This document shows, one piece after another, positions 15,876 through 24,831 of a stretch of DNA of 44,897 nucleotides. Both the position numbers and the translations under genes were made by a program. This stretch comes from Candidatus Adlerbacteria bacterium. Lineage in GTDB: Bacteria; Patescibacteriota; Minisyncoccia; Phycocordibacterales; SBAW01. The stretch covers positions 1 through 44,897 of the forward strand of contig PLCJ01000002.1 in assembly GCA_003135635.1 (NCBI GenBank). Direction: 5' to 3'. A model generated the notes under the pieces. It saw only the letters and a list, made by a program, of their open reading frames with translations, ran no database searches and was not told the DNA's origin. Within the stretch, counting starts at the first letter, position 1, and each line of letters begins with the position of its first letter.

Positions 15876-17450
15876 ATGAAATCATTTTTCTCCAAAGAAA
15901 TCCTCACTAACCCCTTGATCCTATCGGCAATAGGGGGAGTAGTCCTTATAGGTATTGGAAGTATCATCTATTATGTCGCCGCGACGCGCTTGCCGGTGGC
16001 GGTACTTGCCACTCCAACCACAGGAACCATTGAAGAGGTAGTTACCGGCACTGGAGCGGTTACTCCCGCACAAAATCCCGACCTTGCTTTTGAGAGTGGA
16101 GGAAGAGTCGCGAGGATATCAGTCACTGTAGGAAGCAAAGTCTTCCAAGGGGAATTGCTCGCCTCCCTTGACACCAGCGAGCTTCAGGCACAACGCGCGC
16201 AAGCGGCTGCGAATCTCTCCTCCCAGCAAGCAAATCTCTCCCAAATGCAAGCAGGTCCGCGGCAAGTTGACGTACAGGCAAAACAAACCGCCGTCGATCA
16301 AGCCAATACCGCTCTTTCTAATTTTTATGCAAGTATTCCAGCAAATATCACGCAGGCCTATGACGAATCATTTAGTGGCATTTCCGCTAGCACTGATATA
16401 CTTTTCGCCCAGCCCAATTCACCAACTCCCACGCTTATATTTTCAACGACAAATAGTCAGCTTGCCACCAATGTAATAAACGATAGAGAGCAGATCAATG
16501 GAGAACTTTCAACATGGAGCATTCAAGCGAACGCTCTCTCGGAAAACTCTTCCACTGTCGACATTGGTGCGGCGCTCATCGTTTCTCTTGCGCATCTACA
16601 AGTGCTGCGCCTCTACAGCGACACTCTCCTTCAGGCACTCGGGGGTGCAGTTCCGTCGAGCAGTTTCCCTCAAGCTTCAGTGGCGGCGGCGCAAACTGCC
16701 GTGGGTGCCCTGCGCGACAAGATAAATGGTCTCATTTTGACACTTCAAGGCGAACAGCAGCAGATATCTACCGATAAACTGATGATTAGCTCCGCGCAAG
16801 ATGCACTTAACCAGACGCTCGCTGGCTTAACACCACAAGCTATAGAGGCGCAGCAAGCGCAAGTTGCCGCCGCGCAGGCGAATGTAGAGAATTTCAACGC
16901 CCAAATACAAAATGCGATAGTGGTAGCGCCTTTTAGCGGCACGGTCTCAAGCGTTCATGTAAAGGAGGGCGATATTGTCTCTCCCAATACAATCGCTGTG
17001 TCGCTTAATCCGGAAAGCGCGCTGCAAATTGATGTGTACCTCACTGAAGTTGATGTCGCCAAACTGCAGCTAGGAGACAGTGCAGAGGTGACGCTCGACG
17101 CATATGGAAACGCACGTGTATTTCACGCGAGCGTTGTCTCTATAGACCACTCACCAACCATGCAAAATGGTATTCCTGCATATAAAACGACACTACAATT
17201 CTCTGACGCTGACCCCAGCATTACCTCCGGTATGACGGCCAACGTCACCATTGCGGCAGCGCAAAAGCAAAACGTGCTTATTATCCCCCTCTCGGCGATC
17301 GTACAAAATGGCAATCAATATTTTGTGCTCATTCCCTCTCAGGGAAGTACCGCGGAGCGTCAAATCCAAATAGGTTTGGAGAGCACCAGCACCGTTGAGG
17401 TCATATCAGGACTCTCACAAAATGATCAATTTCTTGTCAATGGAAAATAA
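15876..17450 (+). CDS. HlyD/MacA-type membrane fusion adaptor
   Basis: 524-residue adaptor anchored by one N-terminal TM helix (about 13-36). It has a split biotinyl-lipoyl domain (GRVARISVTVGSKVFQGELLASLD near 73-96; VVAPFSGTVSSVHVKEGDIVSP near 348-370), a long alpha-helical hairpin between, enlarged by a region of about 100 residues (about 150-300), then the beta-barrel and membrane-proximal domains (TEVDVAKLQLGDSAEVTLDAYG; GMTANVTIAAAQKQNVLIIPLSAIV). It would work outside the membrane with the MFS pump or an ABC exporter. It overlaps or nearly touches the next adaptor gene. Confidence 0.9.
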   Translation: MKSFFSKEILTNPLILSAIGGVVLIGIGSIIYYVAATRLPVAVLATPTTGTIEEVVTGTGAVTPAQNPDLAFESGGRVARISVTVGSKVFQGELLASLDTSELQAQRAQAAANLSSQQANLSQMQAGPRQVDVQAKQTAVDQANTALSNFYASIPANITQAYDESFSGISASTDILFAQPNSPTPTLIFSTTNSQLATNVINDREQINGELSTWSIQANALSENSSTVDIGAALIVSLAHLQVLRLYSDTLLQALGGAVPSSSFPQASVAAAQTAVGALRDKINGLILTLQGEQQQISTDKLMISSAQDALNQTLAGLTPQAIEAQQAQVAAAQANVENFNAQIQNAIVVAPFSGTVSSVHVKEGDIVSPNTIAVSLNPESALQIDVYLTEVDVAKLQLGDSAEVTLDAYGNARVFHASVVSIDHSPTMQNGIPAYKTTLQFSDADPSITSGMTANVTIAAAQKQNVLIIPLSAIVQNGNQYFVLIPSQGSTAERQIQIGLESTSTVEVISGLSQNDQFLVNGK

Positions 17451-18111
17451 ATATATGACAGAGCTTACAGAACACAGTACAAAAGAAAAAAAACCTCTCA
17501 ATATAGGCGTTCTTGGAATTGCGGCATTCATTCTCATAGTTATCGGGGGTGGCGTCGCTGTCTTTGCGTATATCGCTGCAACAAACAAAATGGTTTACAT
17601 TGATCTGGCAACTATTTCTGCCCCCACAGTCAATCTTTCACCCACGACAGCAGGCACTCTAGAAGATGTCTATGTAGCGGAGGGCGATACGTTGCTTCCC
17701 AATACTGTTGTCGCCAAAGTCGGAAATGAGCTTTTGAAATCAACAGCAGGTGGTCTTGTAATAACAGCGAATAATAATATTGGTGCCCAAGTGAATCCGG
17801 GCGACAGTGTCGTTTCGATGATAGATCCAACACAATTGCGCGTCGTGGGACAAGTCCAAGAGAATAAAGGCCTCACTAATATCGCTGTGGGCGACCGGGC
17901 GGTCTTCACCGTTGATGCGTTTGGTGGGGAGCAATTTACTGGTATTGTCGATGAGGTCTCTCCGACCTCCCAAAGCTCAGATGTTGTTTTCAGCGTCTCA
18001 AACAAACGTCAAGAGCAGAACTTCGACGTGAAAGTACGCTTCGACACGAGCGCGTATCCACAGCTCAAAAATGGAATGTCTGCAAAAATCTGGGTTTATA
18101 AAACGATGTAA
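17440..18111 (+). CDS. Second, short HlyD/EmrA-like adaptor without coiled-coil hairpin
   Basis: About 223 residues: TM helix (NIGVLGIAAFILIVIGGGVAVFAYI written in part), one lipoyl-like module (LSPTTAGTLEDVYVAEGDTLLPNT...LVITANNNIGAQVNPGDSVVSM) and a beta-barrel half (LRVVGQVQENKGLTNIAVGDRAVFTVDAF...GMSAKIWVYK). The helical hairpin that reaches outer-membrane channels in EmrA is absent, as expected for a cell without an outer membrane. The start may be 17440 (overlapping the previous gene by 11 nt) or 17455; neither has a good ribosome site. The MFS gene follows after 10 nt. Confidence 0.85.
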   Translation: MENKYMTELTEHSTKEKKPLNIGVLGIAAFILIVIGGGVAVFAYIAATNKMVYIDLATISAPTVNLSPTTAGTLEDVYVAEGDTLLPNTVVAKVGNELLKSTAGGLVITANNNIGAQVNPGDSVVSMIDPTQLRVVGQVQENKGLTNIAVGDRAVFTVDAFGGEQFTGIVDEVSPTSQSSDVVFSVSNKRQEQNFDVKVRFDTSAYPQLKNGMSAKIWVYKTM

Positions 18112-18121
18112 TCATAAATGA

Positions 18122-19606
18122 ATGGAAGAAGGAAAAGACAACTCAAAATGGTTGATACTGGTGACCGTGATGGTGGGTACCTTCTTGGGACGCCTTGACC
18201 AGACTATAGTCAACCTTGCACTTCCAAAAATAATCAATGATTTTGCCATTACTGTCACTGCTGCGGGCTGGATAGCAACCGCCTACATTCTTGCAAACGC
18301 CGTCTTTGTTCCGGTGTGGGGGAAGTTAGGTGATACTATTGGGCGCAAAAGAGTATACATTCTGGGCTTCGCTATATTTATTGTTGGTTCTGTGCTTGCG
18401 GGACTCTCGTGGAACCTCGGCAGTATGCTGGTCTTTCGCGTCATTCAGGCAATAGCAAGTTCTGCAGATTATCCAACCGCAATGGCAATCCTCGCCTTCA
18501 CCTTTAAGGAAGGACGCCAACGTGCGCAGGCGCTCGGTATTTGGTCTTCTGTATTCGCCGCCTCAGCAGTTGTAGGACCGCTTCTGGGAGGCCCACTTAT
18601 TGATGGCTTGGGCTGGCGCTGGATTTTTTACATTAATATACCGGTGGGAATCATCGGACTTTTGATGGCGTTGGTCTTCATACCAGAGTCAAAGGGGAGG
18701 GAGACCGTCTCTTTTGATTTATGGGGTGCACTGACATTAGGGAGCGCACTTTCCTCTTTGGTATTAGTGCTTGATCAGGGTACTACCTGGGGATGGACCT
18801 CACTCAGCAGCGCAGTGTGCTATATCGGGATTATTCTCTTTACTACCGTTTTCTATTTCATTGAACGTGTACATCCTGAGCCTCTGGTTGATCTGAAATT
18901 TTTCAAAAACTCAATCTTTGTCAATACACTCGCCAACAATTTCATTGTGTTTATGGGACTCTCCGGCAGCATTTTTCTTGTCCCTATTTTTGCGCAGACA
19001 TTTCTTGGCTATTCTGCTACACAATCCGGCTATCTATTCATCCCCATGGCAGCCGCGCTCATGCTCGCCTCACCTCTGGGGGGTGCTCTTGTTGGGAGAG
19101 TGAAAACGAAATATATCATTGCCGCCTCCACTGCCACCGCCGCAGTGGGACTATTCCTCTTTTCTTATCTAATAGATGTACGCGCGACTGCCCTTGATAT
19201 TATGATCCCCATGGCGGTGTTGGCATTCGGCCTTGGTTTCGGTATGGCACAACGCACGGGCATTATTGCGGCGATTGTGCCCTCGGAGGAAATGGGCGTC
19301 GCCTCTTCTATCTTGGCACTGGTACGCAATATCTCAGGAGCATTTGGTATTGCTTTATTTGGGACCATCCTTAGCAACGCGACAGGAAATGACGTACTTT
19401 CTATAGCACGAAACAGCACTCTATACGTACATACGCAGCAGGCAACGCAGACCTTCATTGCCCTTATCGAGCTTAAGGCTCAAGTGGATGCCTACGGTGA
19501 AATCTTCCTCATTGGCATGTTCATCCTCATCGTTGGCGCTGTGGCCGCGTTTTGGCTTAACGTTCCCGAGAAAAAAATGACGGGAGCAATTCTGGTCCAT
19601 GAGTAG
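18122..19606 (+). CDS. MFS drug exporter, DHA2 family (EmrB/QacA type, 14 TM)
   Basis: 494-residue proton-driven multidrug exporter. Motif D1 is LDQTIVNLALPKI (near 26-38), motif A GKLGDTIGRKRVY (near 65-77), motif C GPLLGGPLIDGLGWRW. The hydrophobic profile fits 14 helices, including the two central helices typical of DHA2. Last gene of the marR operon; with the two adaptors it forms an EmrAB-like unit. It converges with uppS, 23 nt apart, with no obvious terminator between. Confidence 0.93.
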   Translation: MEEGKDNSKWLILVTVMVGTFLGRLDQTIVNLALPKIINDFAITVTAAGWIATAYILANAVFVPVWGKLGDTIGRKRVYILGFAIFIVGSVLAGLSWNLGSMLVFRVIQAIASSADYPTAMAILAFTFKEGRQRAQALGIWSSVFAASAVVGPLLGGPLIDGLGWRWIFYINIPVGIIGLLMALVFIPESKGRETVSFDLWGALTLGSALSSLVLVLDQGTTWGWTSLSSAVCYIGIILFTTVFYFIERVHPEPLVDLKFFKNSIFVNTLANNFIVFMGLSGSIFLVPIFAQTFLGYSATQSGYLFIPMAAALMLASPLGGALVGRVKTKYIIAASTATAAVGLFLFSYLIDVRATALDIMIPMAVLAFGLGFGMAQRTGIIAAIVPSEEMGVASSILALVRNISGAFGIALFGTILSNATGNDVLSIARNSTLYVHTQQATQTFIALIELKAQVDAYGEIFLIGMFILIVGAVAAFWLNVPEKKMTGAILVHE

Positions 19607-19629
19607 TGCACAAACCAATCAGCCATCTT

Positions 19630-20331
19630 TTATTTCCCCATCCGACGTTCACGTCTTGCAAAGTCTTTTAAAATTTCCTTGAGGTGTTCTTTTGTAAAGG
19701 CAGGCCAGTATTGCTGTGGAAAGAATAACTCACTATAGGCTCCCTGCCATAAAAGAAAATTTGAAAGGCGGTGTTCACCACCTGTTCGTATAATGAGATC
19801 TGGATCAGGCATGCTACCAGAGAAATTAGTAGTCCATAAATGATGGTTAAGTGACTCCTCGGTTATTTCTTCATCTTCTGCTGCCAGTGACTGCGCAGCC
19901 TGTACAATATCAGCACGACCTCCATAGGAAAGACATATCCATAATGTTATTTTTTGCTCTATAGAAGTATTTCTTTCAGCGTGTTGCATTACAGACTGTA
20001 ATTTGCTGCTAAAACGCTCTCGTTGTCCAACAAACCGTATACGCACTCCTTCTTTTACAAGACGTGTGAGGTATGCGGGAAGCATTTCCTCAAAGAGATT
20101 TATCAAATAAGAAACTTCCCGTGTTGAGCGATTCCAGTTCTCAGTAGAAAAAGCGTATACCACAATATGTTGTATACCAAAATCACGTGCTGCAAGCACT
20201 ATGGGTTCAACATTGTCCATTCCTCTCCTATGACCCTCAAGCGTAAGCAATTTGTGCTCTTTAGCCCAGCGACGGTTACCGTCCATAATGATCCCAATAC
20301 ACACGGGTATATTTGTTGATTTAGGTATCAT
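19630..20331 (-). CDS. uppS: Isoprenyl transferase (undecaprenyl diphosphate synthase)
   Basis: Cis-prenyltransferase making the lipid carrier for peptidoglycan and other wall polymers. Motifs: GIIMDGNRRWA (13-23, catalytic Asp17), VVYAFSTENWNRS, LSYGGRADI and PDLIIRTGGEHRLSNFLLWQGAYSELFF (two parts of one conserved block). Length about 233 is normal. ATG at 20331 is preferred to the in-frame GTG at 20358, which would overlap the upstream acylphosphatase gene by 23 nt; with the ATG the spacing is 4 nt. Confidence 0.95.
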   Translation of the reverse strand: MIPKSTNIPVCIGIIMDGNRRWAKEHKLLTLEGHRRGMDNVEPIVLAARDFGIQHIVVYAFSTENWNRSTREVSYLINLFEEMLPAYLTRLVKEGVRIRFVGQRERFSSKLQSVMQHAERNTSIEQKITLWICLSYGGRADIVQAAQSLAAEDEEITEESLNHHLWTTNFSGSMPDPDLIIRTGGEHRLSNFLLWQGAYSELFFPQQYWPAFTKEHLKEILKDFARRERRMGK

Positions 20332-20335
20332 AATT

Positions 20336-20611
20336 TCAGTAAAGGATTCTGAATCCACTCATTGTTTCTGCTGGCTCTTTCCAGATAACATCAACCTGCT
20401 TTACATTAGCCAATATCGGACCATGGTGTAGCTGTTTAAGATATATAGCAAGAACTATTTCGTCTCCTTGGGCAATAACCTCAACTGTACCATCGGAGCG
20501 ATTACAGACTGTTCCAGCAATGTTTAAACGCTGCGCATTGCGTTTCGCGAAGTCACGATACATTACTAGCTGCACTCTCCCACGCACGACAGCTCGAAGC
20601 TCTTTTCTCAT
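20336..20611 (-). CDS. acyP: Acylphosphatase
   Basis: Hydrolyses carboxyl-phosphate bonds of acyl phosphates in the cytoplasm. 91 residues with the catalytic Arg19 in GRVQLVMYR and Asn37 in GTVCNRSDGTVEVIAQG. The loop reads GRVQLVMYR rather than the canonical GRVQGVGFR, so the phosphate-binding loop carries a Leu where Gly is usual. It is upstream of and probably co-transcribed with uppS. Confidence 0.92.
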   Translation of the reverse strand: MRKELRAVVRGRVQLVMYRDFAKRNAQRLNIAGTVCNRSDGTVEVIAQGDEIVLAIYLKQLHHGPILANVKQVDVIWKEPAETMSGFRILY

Positions 20612-20690
20612 AATATCTGTAACTAGTACCTGTGTTTTTTAGTTCCAATACAAATAATATCTTTATACATTATAAGGATAAATCATTTCT

Positions 20691-20715
20691 ATGTATCTTC
20701 CTAAGAAGTATACAT
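20691..20715. promoter_or_regulatory. Imperfect inverted repeat between acyP and msrB
   Basis: ATGTATCTTC (20691-20700) faces GAAGTATACAT (20705-20715), complementary except for one inserted base, around a CTAA centre. It lies between two divergent genes and could be an operator or an mRNA hairpin. Confidence 0.35.
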
Positions 20716-20752
20716 ATATAGTTCCTTGGTTTCTTATATTTGATTTATTGTG

Positions 20753-20758
20753 CATACT
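20753..20758 (+). promoter_or_regulatory. -10 box of msrB (leaderless arrangement)
   Basis: CATACT ends 6 nt before the ATG at 20765. This supports the ATG over the in-frame GTG at 20750, which overlaps the box. Confidence 0.4.
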
Positions 20759-20764
20759 CTTCCT

Positions 20765-21175
20765 ATGAATAGTGATTGGGAAAAATTCTCCTCCCTCGAT
20801 CAGGAAGCATGGAGAAAAAAGTTGACCCCGGAGCAATACCGGGTGTTGCGGGAAGGAGGCACTGAGGCCCCTTTTTCAGGTGCCTTGCTTTCTGAAAAGC
20901 GTGATGGTACATACCGATGCGCTGCCTGCGAAGCATTACTTTTCTCCTCCGACACAAAGTTTGACTCGGGTACTGGTTGGCCAAGCTTTGATCAGGCTCT
21001 CCCGGGGGCTGTCTTGTTGCGGAGTGATATTTCCCACGGCGCAGAGCGTACTGAAGCAATCTGTGCGCGGTGTGGTTCGCATCTGGGACACGTGTTTGAT
21101 GATGGGCCCACACAAACCACTAAGCGCTATTGCATGAACTCGGTGTGTCTCACATTCAAGCCGCAGAAAGAGTAG
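20765..21175 (+). CDS. msrB: Peptide-methionine (R)-S-oxide reductase
   Basis: Repairs methionine-R-sulfoxide in proteins. 136 residues: structural zinc cysteines C52, C55, C100 and C103 (CAAC, CARC), the fold motif [10 protein letters not shown] (66-75), [12 protein letters not shown] (104-115) and catalytic Cys123 in RYCMNS. An additional Cys128 could act as resolving cysteine. No msrA is nearby. The monothiol glutaredoxin-like protein at 13.5 kb is a possible but unproven reductant. Confidence 0.95.
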   Translation: MNSDWEKFSSLDQEAWRKKLTPEQYRVLREGGTEAPFSGALLSEKRDGTYRCAACEALLFSSDTKFDSGTGWPSFDQALPGAVLLRSDISHGAERTEAICARCGSHLGHVFDDGPTQTTKRYCMNSVCLTFKPQKE

Positions 21176-21185
21176 CGTATTAACG

Positions 21186-21214
21186 TTGACCATGCATACT
21201 TTTAGGCCCATAAT
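21186..21214 (+). promoter_or_regulatory. Promoter of typA
   Basis: TTGACC (21186-21191), 17-nt spacer, CATAAT (21209-21214). The predicted start near 21221 leaves a leader of about 30 nt before the ATG at 21253. Confidence 0.55.
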
Positions 21215-21252
21215 ATAGACATATTGCACGGCTTCACGTGCTTTTCTTTTGT

Positions 21253-23043
21253 ATGGAGATTCGCAACATAGCTATCATTGCACACGTCGATCACGGTAAA
21301 ACAACGCTTACCGACGCACTCTTGCGCCAGAGTGGTGCTACCGCAGAGGGGGTTTCTATGGACTCCAATGACCTGGAGCGAGAACGAGGCATTACCATTT
21401 ATGCAAAAAACGCTGCGGTCATATACAAAGGAACAAAGATAAATATTGTCGATACGCCAGGACACGCTGATTTCGGTTCAGAAGTTGAGCGAGTATTGCG
21501 CTCTATCGATTCGGTGCTCCTTATCGTGGACGCCCAAGAAGGTCCCATGCCTCAAACGCGTTTTGTGCTTAAAAAATCCCTTGAGCTTGGATTCAAACCA
21601 ATTGTGGTCATAAACAAAATAGACAAGCCTGCGGCTCAACCTGCAGTGTGCGAAGAAGCGGTGCTTGGGCTTTTCCTTGAACTTGGTGCGAGCGATGAGC
21701 AGTCTAATTTTCCAGTCGTCTATACCATTGCTCGGCAGGGTATAGCAAAAAAGAAACTTGACGAAAACTCAAGCGATCTTACACCACTTCTTGACACCAT
21801 TCTTCAGTATGTGCCTCCAGCTTTTAAGGGTAACGAAGGAGATTCTTTCCTTGCGCAACCATTTAACCTCGGCTACGACAATTTTTTAGGTCGCCTTGCA
21901 TTGGTGCGGGTATATCAGGGGAGTAGTACGCCAGGAACTCCCGTTTTTATAAAAAAACCAACAGGTGAGACTCGTACGGGGAAAATACTTAAACTCTTCA
22001 CATTCGCCGGACTCAGCCGAGTTGAGACAAATACCGTAGAAGCAGGGGATATTGCGCTTATTGCAGGTCTTCCCGATATATTTATCGGAGAAACCATTAC
22101 CGATGCGGAAAACGCACCACTCCTTCCCGCTATCGCCATTGATGAGCCCACTATCACGCTTAATTTCCTGGTGAATAATTCGCCATTTGCCGGACGTGAA
22201 GGTAAGTTTGTTACGTCTCGGCAGATTCGTGAGCGGCTCGAGCGCGAACTGGAAATTAACGTCGGTCTCAAGATCGATTTTGAAGACGATATTTTTCAAG
22301 TTTCTGGTCGCGGGGAGCTTCACATCGCAGTGTTGCTTGAAAACATGCGCCGAGAGGGATACGAACTACAGGTATCCCAACCCCACGTCATCATGCACAA
22401 AGAGAATGATATTTTATCTGAACCGTTTGAAGAAATTATTATTGACATTCCATCAATCTATCAAGGTGCTGTTATTGAACGGCTTGGTGCTCGAAAATGC
22501 GTGCTGAGCTCAGTAAATGTACATCATGAATCAGCGCGCCTCGCGTTTACGGGTCCGACTCGTGGTCTTTTGGGCTATCGCTCGCAATTTATGCTGGATA
22601 CAAAAGGCGAAGGTATTTTTTCATCTCGTTTTTTGGCATTTAAACCGTATGCGGGAGAAATCATTAAGCGTGCCACGGGCTCTATGGTGTCGATGGTGGC
22701 AGGCAAGGTGTTGGGCTATGCACTGTGGAATTTACAAGATCGCGGGGTGCTTTATATTGGCCCGGGTAGTGAAGTATATGAGGGTATGGTGATAGGTAAT
22801 ACTGCCAAGGGTGAAGAGATGTCGGTGAACCCGACCAAAGGAAAGCAGCTTACGAACATGCGCGCTTCAGGTTCCGATGAGTCAATCATGCTCACTCCGC
22901 CTTATGAAATAACGATTGAACGCGGTCTTGAGATTATGGGTGAAGACGAATACCTAGAAGTGACCCCTCTTAGTACAAGGCTGCGCAAGCAGTATCTAAG
23001 CGATCTTGATCGCATCCGCGTACGAAGGAGCACGAATCGCTAA
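21253..23043 (+). CDS. typA: Ribosome-associated GTPase TypA/BipA
   Basis: Translational GTPase acting on the 50S subunit in assembly and stress. G1 AHVDHGKT (10-17), G2 region [11 protein letters not shown]3 DTPGHADF, G4 NKID; EF-G-like domains II, III and V and the unique BipA C-terminal domain ([21 protein letters not shown]) complete 596 residues, the usual length. The ATG at 21253 directly precedes the conserved [13 protein letters not shown]; the in-frame GTG at 21238 is less likely. Confidence 0.96.
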   Translation: MEIRNIAIIAHVDHGKTTLTDALLRQSGATAEGVSMDSNDLERERGITIYAKNAAVIYKGTKINIVDTPGHADFGSEVERVLRSIDSVLLIVDAQEGPMPQTRFVLKKSLELGFKPIVVINKIDKPAAQPAVCEEAVLGLFLELGASDEQSNFPVVYTIARQGIAKKKLDENSSDLTPLLDTILQYVPPAFKGNEGDSFLAQPFNLGYDNFLGRLALVRVYQGSSTPGTPVFIKKPTGETRTGKILKLFTFAGLSRVETNTVEAGDIALIAGLPDIFIGETITDAENAPLLPAIAIDEPTITLNFLVNNSPFAGREGKFVTSRQIRERLERELEINVGLKIDFEDDIFQVSGRGELHIAVLLENMRREGYELQVSQPHVIMHKENDILSEPFEEIIIDIPSIYQGAVIERLGARKCVLSSVNVHHESARLAFTGPTRGLLGYRSQFMLDTKGEGIFSSRFLAFKPYAGEIIKRATGSMVSMVAGKVLGYALWNLQDRGVLYIGPGSEVYEGMVIGNTAKGEEMSVNPTKGKQLTNMRASGSDESIMLTPPYEITIERGLEIMGEDEYLEVTPLSTRLRKQYLSDLDRIRVRRSTNR

Positions 23044-23054
23044 CACTGCCCAAA

Positions 23055-23063
23055 TGTTATACT
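23055..23063 (+). promoter_or_regulatory. Extended -10 of the iron-transporter-like gene
   Basis: TG-T-TATACT ends 7 nt before the ATG at 23071, so the transcript would be leaderless. A weak GCCCA/TGGGC pairing spans the box (23048-23067). Confidence 0.5.
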
Positions 23064-23070
23064 GGGCGCC

Positions 23071-23769
23071 ATGATTGAAGAGATCGTCTCCCCGAGGTCA
23101 CACTCTGACGTATCGACTCTTGTACGCAACGTTATTTTAGGAATGTCCGATGGTTTAACGGTACCTTTTGCGATTGCTGCTGGTCTGGCGGGAGCGCACG
23201 CTTCAACGACCACCATTATTACCACCGCGATGCTTGCGGAAATCGCTGCGGGGTCTATTTCAATGGGGCTCGGCGGATATCTCGCAACTCAAACTGAAGC
23301 GGATCACTACACGGCGGAGCGAGCGCGCAAAAAACGGGAAGTTACTACTAATCCAAACACAGGAACCCAAGGAGTTATTAAGTGGCTTATGTCCTATGGA
23401 CTTTCCTCGGAGGAGAGTATGACGGTTACAGCACTTCTTAAACGTCGCAGAGATGCTTGGTTTGATTTTATGATGCGCTTTGAGCTCGGCGAAGAACCAA
23501 ATAAGAATCGCGCTCTTAAAAGTGCCGTCACCATTGGCGGATTTTATATAATTGGCGGCCTTATTCCACTCATACCGTACTTGGTGGTATCGTCAGTACC
23601 AAAAGCTTTGTACTTCTCCATTATTCTCACCGGTTCAGCCCTTTTGATATTTGGATTTTTGCGAGGCCACTTTATTGGCGGCAAACCCTGGAAAGGAATG
23701 CTACAGACGCTTTTGGTTGGAGGTCTTGCTGCGGGCGCGGCATTTCTCTTGGCAAAAATTGTTTCGTGA
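23071..23769 (+). CDS. VIT1/CCC1-family membrane protein (iron/manganese transporter-like)
   Basis: 232-residue inner-membrane protein. The family pattern is visible: NVILGMSDGLTVPFAIAAGLAGA (TM1 with conserved Asp), AEIAAGSISMGLGGYLATQTEADHY (TM2, then the cytosolic helices), a charged cytoplasmic stretch (about 85-145) and three C-terminal TM helices. Eukaryotic relatives move Fe2+ or Mn2+ out of the cytosol; here it may export or detoxify these metals. The next gene starts inside its stop codon (GTGA overlap). Confidence 0.88.
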   Translation: MIEEIVSPRSHSDVSTLVRNVILGMSDGLTVPFAIAAGLAGAHASTTTIITTAMLAEIAAGSISMGLGGYLATQTEADHYTAERARKKREVTTNPNTGTQGVIKWLMSYGLSSEESMTVTALLKRRRDAWFDFMMRFELGEEPNKNRALKSAVTIGGFYIIGGLIPLIPYLVVSSVPKALYFSIILTGSALLIFGFLRGHFIGGKPWKGMLQTLLVGGLAAGAAFLLAKIVS

Positions 23770-24422
23770 AAAAAGCCCAATTAAAACGATACATACTCTG
23801 GGCATGTCTCATGCTTGGAAGTGTGGGTGCTCTCGCTCTTGCGGTGCCAGTAGTGTTTTATATTGTCACGCAGGGCTACACGTACCACTCCCTTGATAGT
23901 GTACCTTCCGCGCAAGTGGCATTGGTACTGGGTGCCTCCGTTGTGGGAAAGAACATACTTTCACCGATTCTGCAGCAGCGCGTTGACGCAGCGATACTGC
24001 TTTACCGAGCACACAAGGTCTCAAAAATATTAATGAGCGGCGATAATGCTACGCTTTCCTATGATGAAGTCGAACCAGTACGACGGTACTTACTGTTTGC
24101 GGGCGTGGCACCGCAGGATATATTTCTTGATCATGCTGGATTTGATACGTATAGCAGCATGTATCGCGCACACACCGTGTTTGATGTCTCCTCTATGATT
24201 ATTACCTCTCAATCGTTTCATTTGCCCCGGGCGATATTTATTGCCCGAGCCCTTAACATTGAGACCTATGGCTTTACTGCACCCGGAGGGGGATGGTTCA
24301 ATACGCTCCGGGAAATTCCGGCCTCTGATAAGGCTTTTTTCGATGTTCTTTTTGCGCGGATACCGCGCTACTTGGGAGCACAATTTCCTATCACTAGCGA
24401 CGGACAATCAACCTGGCAGTAG
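23766..24422 (+). CDS. SanA/YdcF-like DUF218 membrane protein
   Basis: 218 residues: an N-terminal TM helix (about 10-33), then a DUF218 fold with ALVLGASVVGKN, LQQRVDAAILLYRAHKVSKILMSGDN, VEPVRRYLL and MIITSQSFHLPRAIFIARAL. The nearest named relative is SanA, linked to vancomycin resistance and envelope integrity; catalytic activity is unclear. It starts with GTG overlapping the previous stop (GTGA), a sign of translational coupling. Confidence 0.88.
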   Translation: MKKAQLKRYILWACLMLGSVGALALAVPVVFYIVTQGYTYHSLDSVPSAQVALVLGASVVGKNILSPILQQRVDAAILLYRAHKVSKILMSGDNATLSYDEVEPVRRYLLFAGVAPQDIFLDHAGFDTYSSMYRAHTVFDVSSMIITSQSFHLPRAIFIARALNIETYGFTAPGGGWFNTLREIPASDKAFFDVLFARIPRYLGAQFPITSDGQSTWQ

Positions 24423-24438
24423 GATATATTTCTGATAT

Positions 24439-24467
24439 TTGGTATATCGATAAAGTATAGGTATACT
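24439..24467 (+). promoter_or_regulatory. Promoter of the 24.5-25.6 kb secreted-protein pair
   Basis: TTGGTA (24439-24444), 17 nt, TATACT (24462-24467), predicted start near 24474, giving a leader of about 36 nt before the ATG at 24510. Confidence 0.6.
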
Positions 24468-24509
24468 GGAGGGAAGTAGAGAGTCATTATCTGTAAAAAT
24501 ACTTCATAT

Positions 24510-24815
24510 ATGTCAATAGGAATGAAATGGGTTATTGGTATTGTTGTTGTTGCGGCACTGGGAGTAGTGGCATGGCAGAGCGGATGGTTAGGAAACCTTT
24601 CTCAACCAAACGCGCAGCAACAAACAAGCACTGTAGCAAACAGTACCCAAACCGCATCCGCTACGAGCAGTCTTCCCACAGCGCAAAATGATACCTCAAA
24701 CACTGCCATGGCGCAGGATGCAGCTGCTATCGATGTGCAAATGCAAAATCTTGCAACTGATTCCAGCTTGCTCAACCAAAGTCTCAGCGATAAACCACTG
24801 CAACAGAGCTATTAA
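24510..24815 (+). CDS. Small membrane-anchored Ser/Thr/Gln-rich protein
   Basis: 101 residues: a TM helix (about 6-23, WVIGIVVVAALGVVAWQ), then an extracytoplasmic tail rich in Ser, Thr, Gln and Ala with a short helical end (VQMQNLATDSSLLNQSL). No known family. It is followed after 16 nt by another secreted protein and shares its promoter. Possibly a small lipoprotein-like or structural surface component. Confidence 0.7.
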   Translation: MSIGMKWVIGIVVVAALGVVAWQSGWLGNLSQPNAQQQTSTVANSTQTASATSSLPTAQNDTSNTAMAQDAAAIDVQMQNLATDSSLLNQSLSDKPLQQSY

Positions 24816-24831
24816 ATAACCGCATATACAT

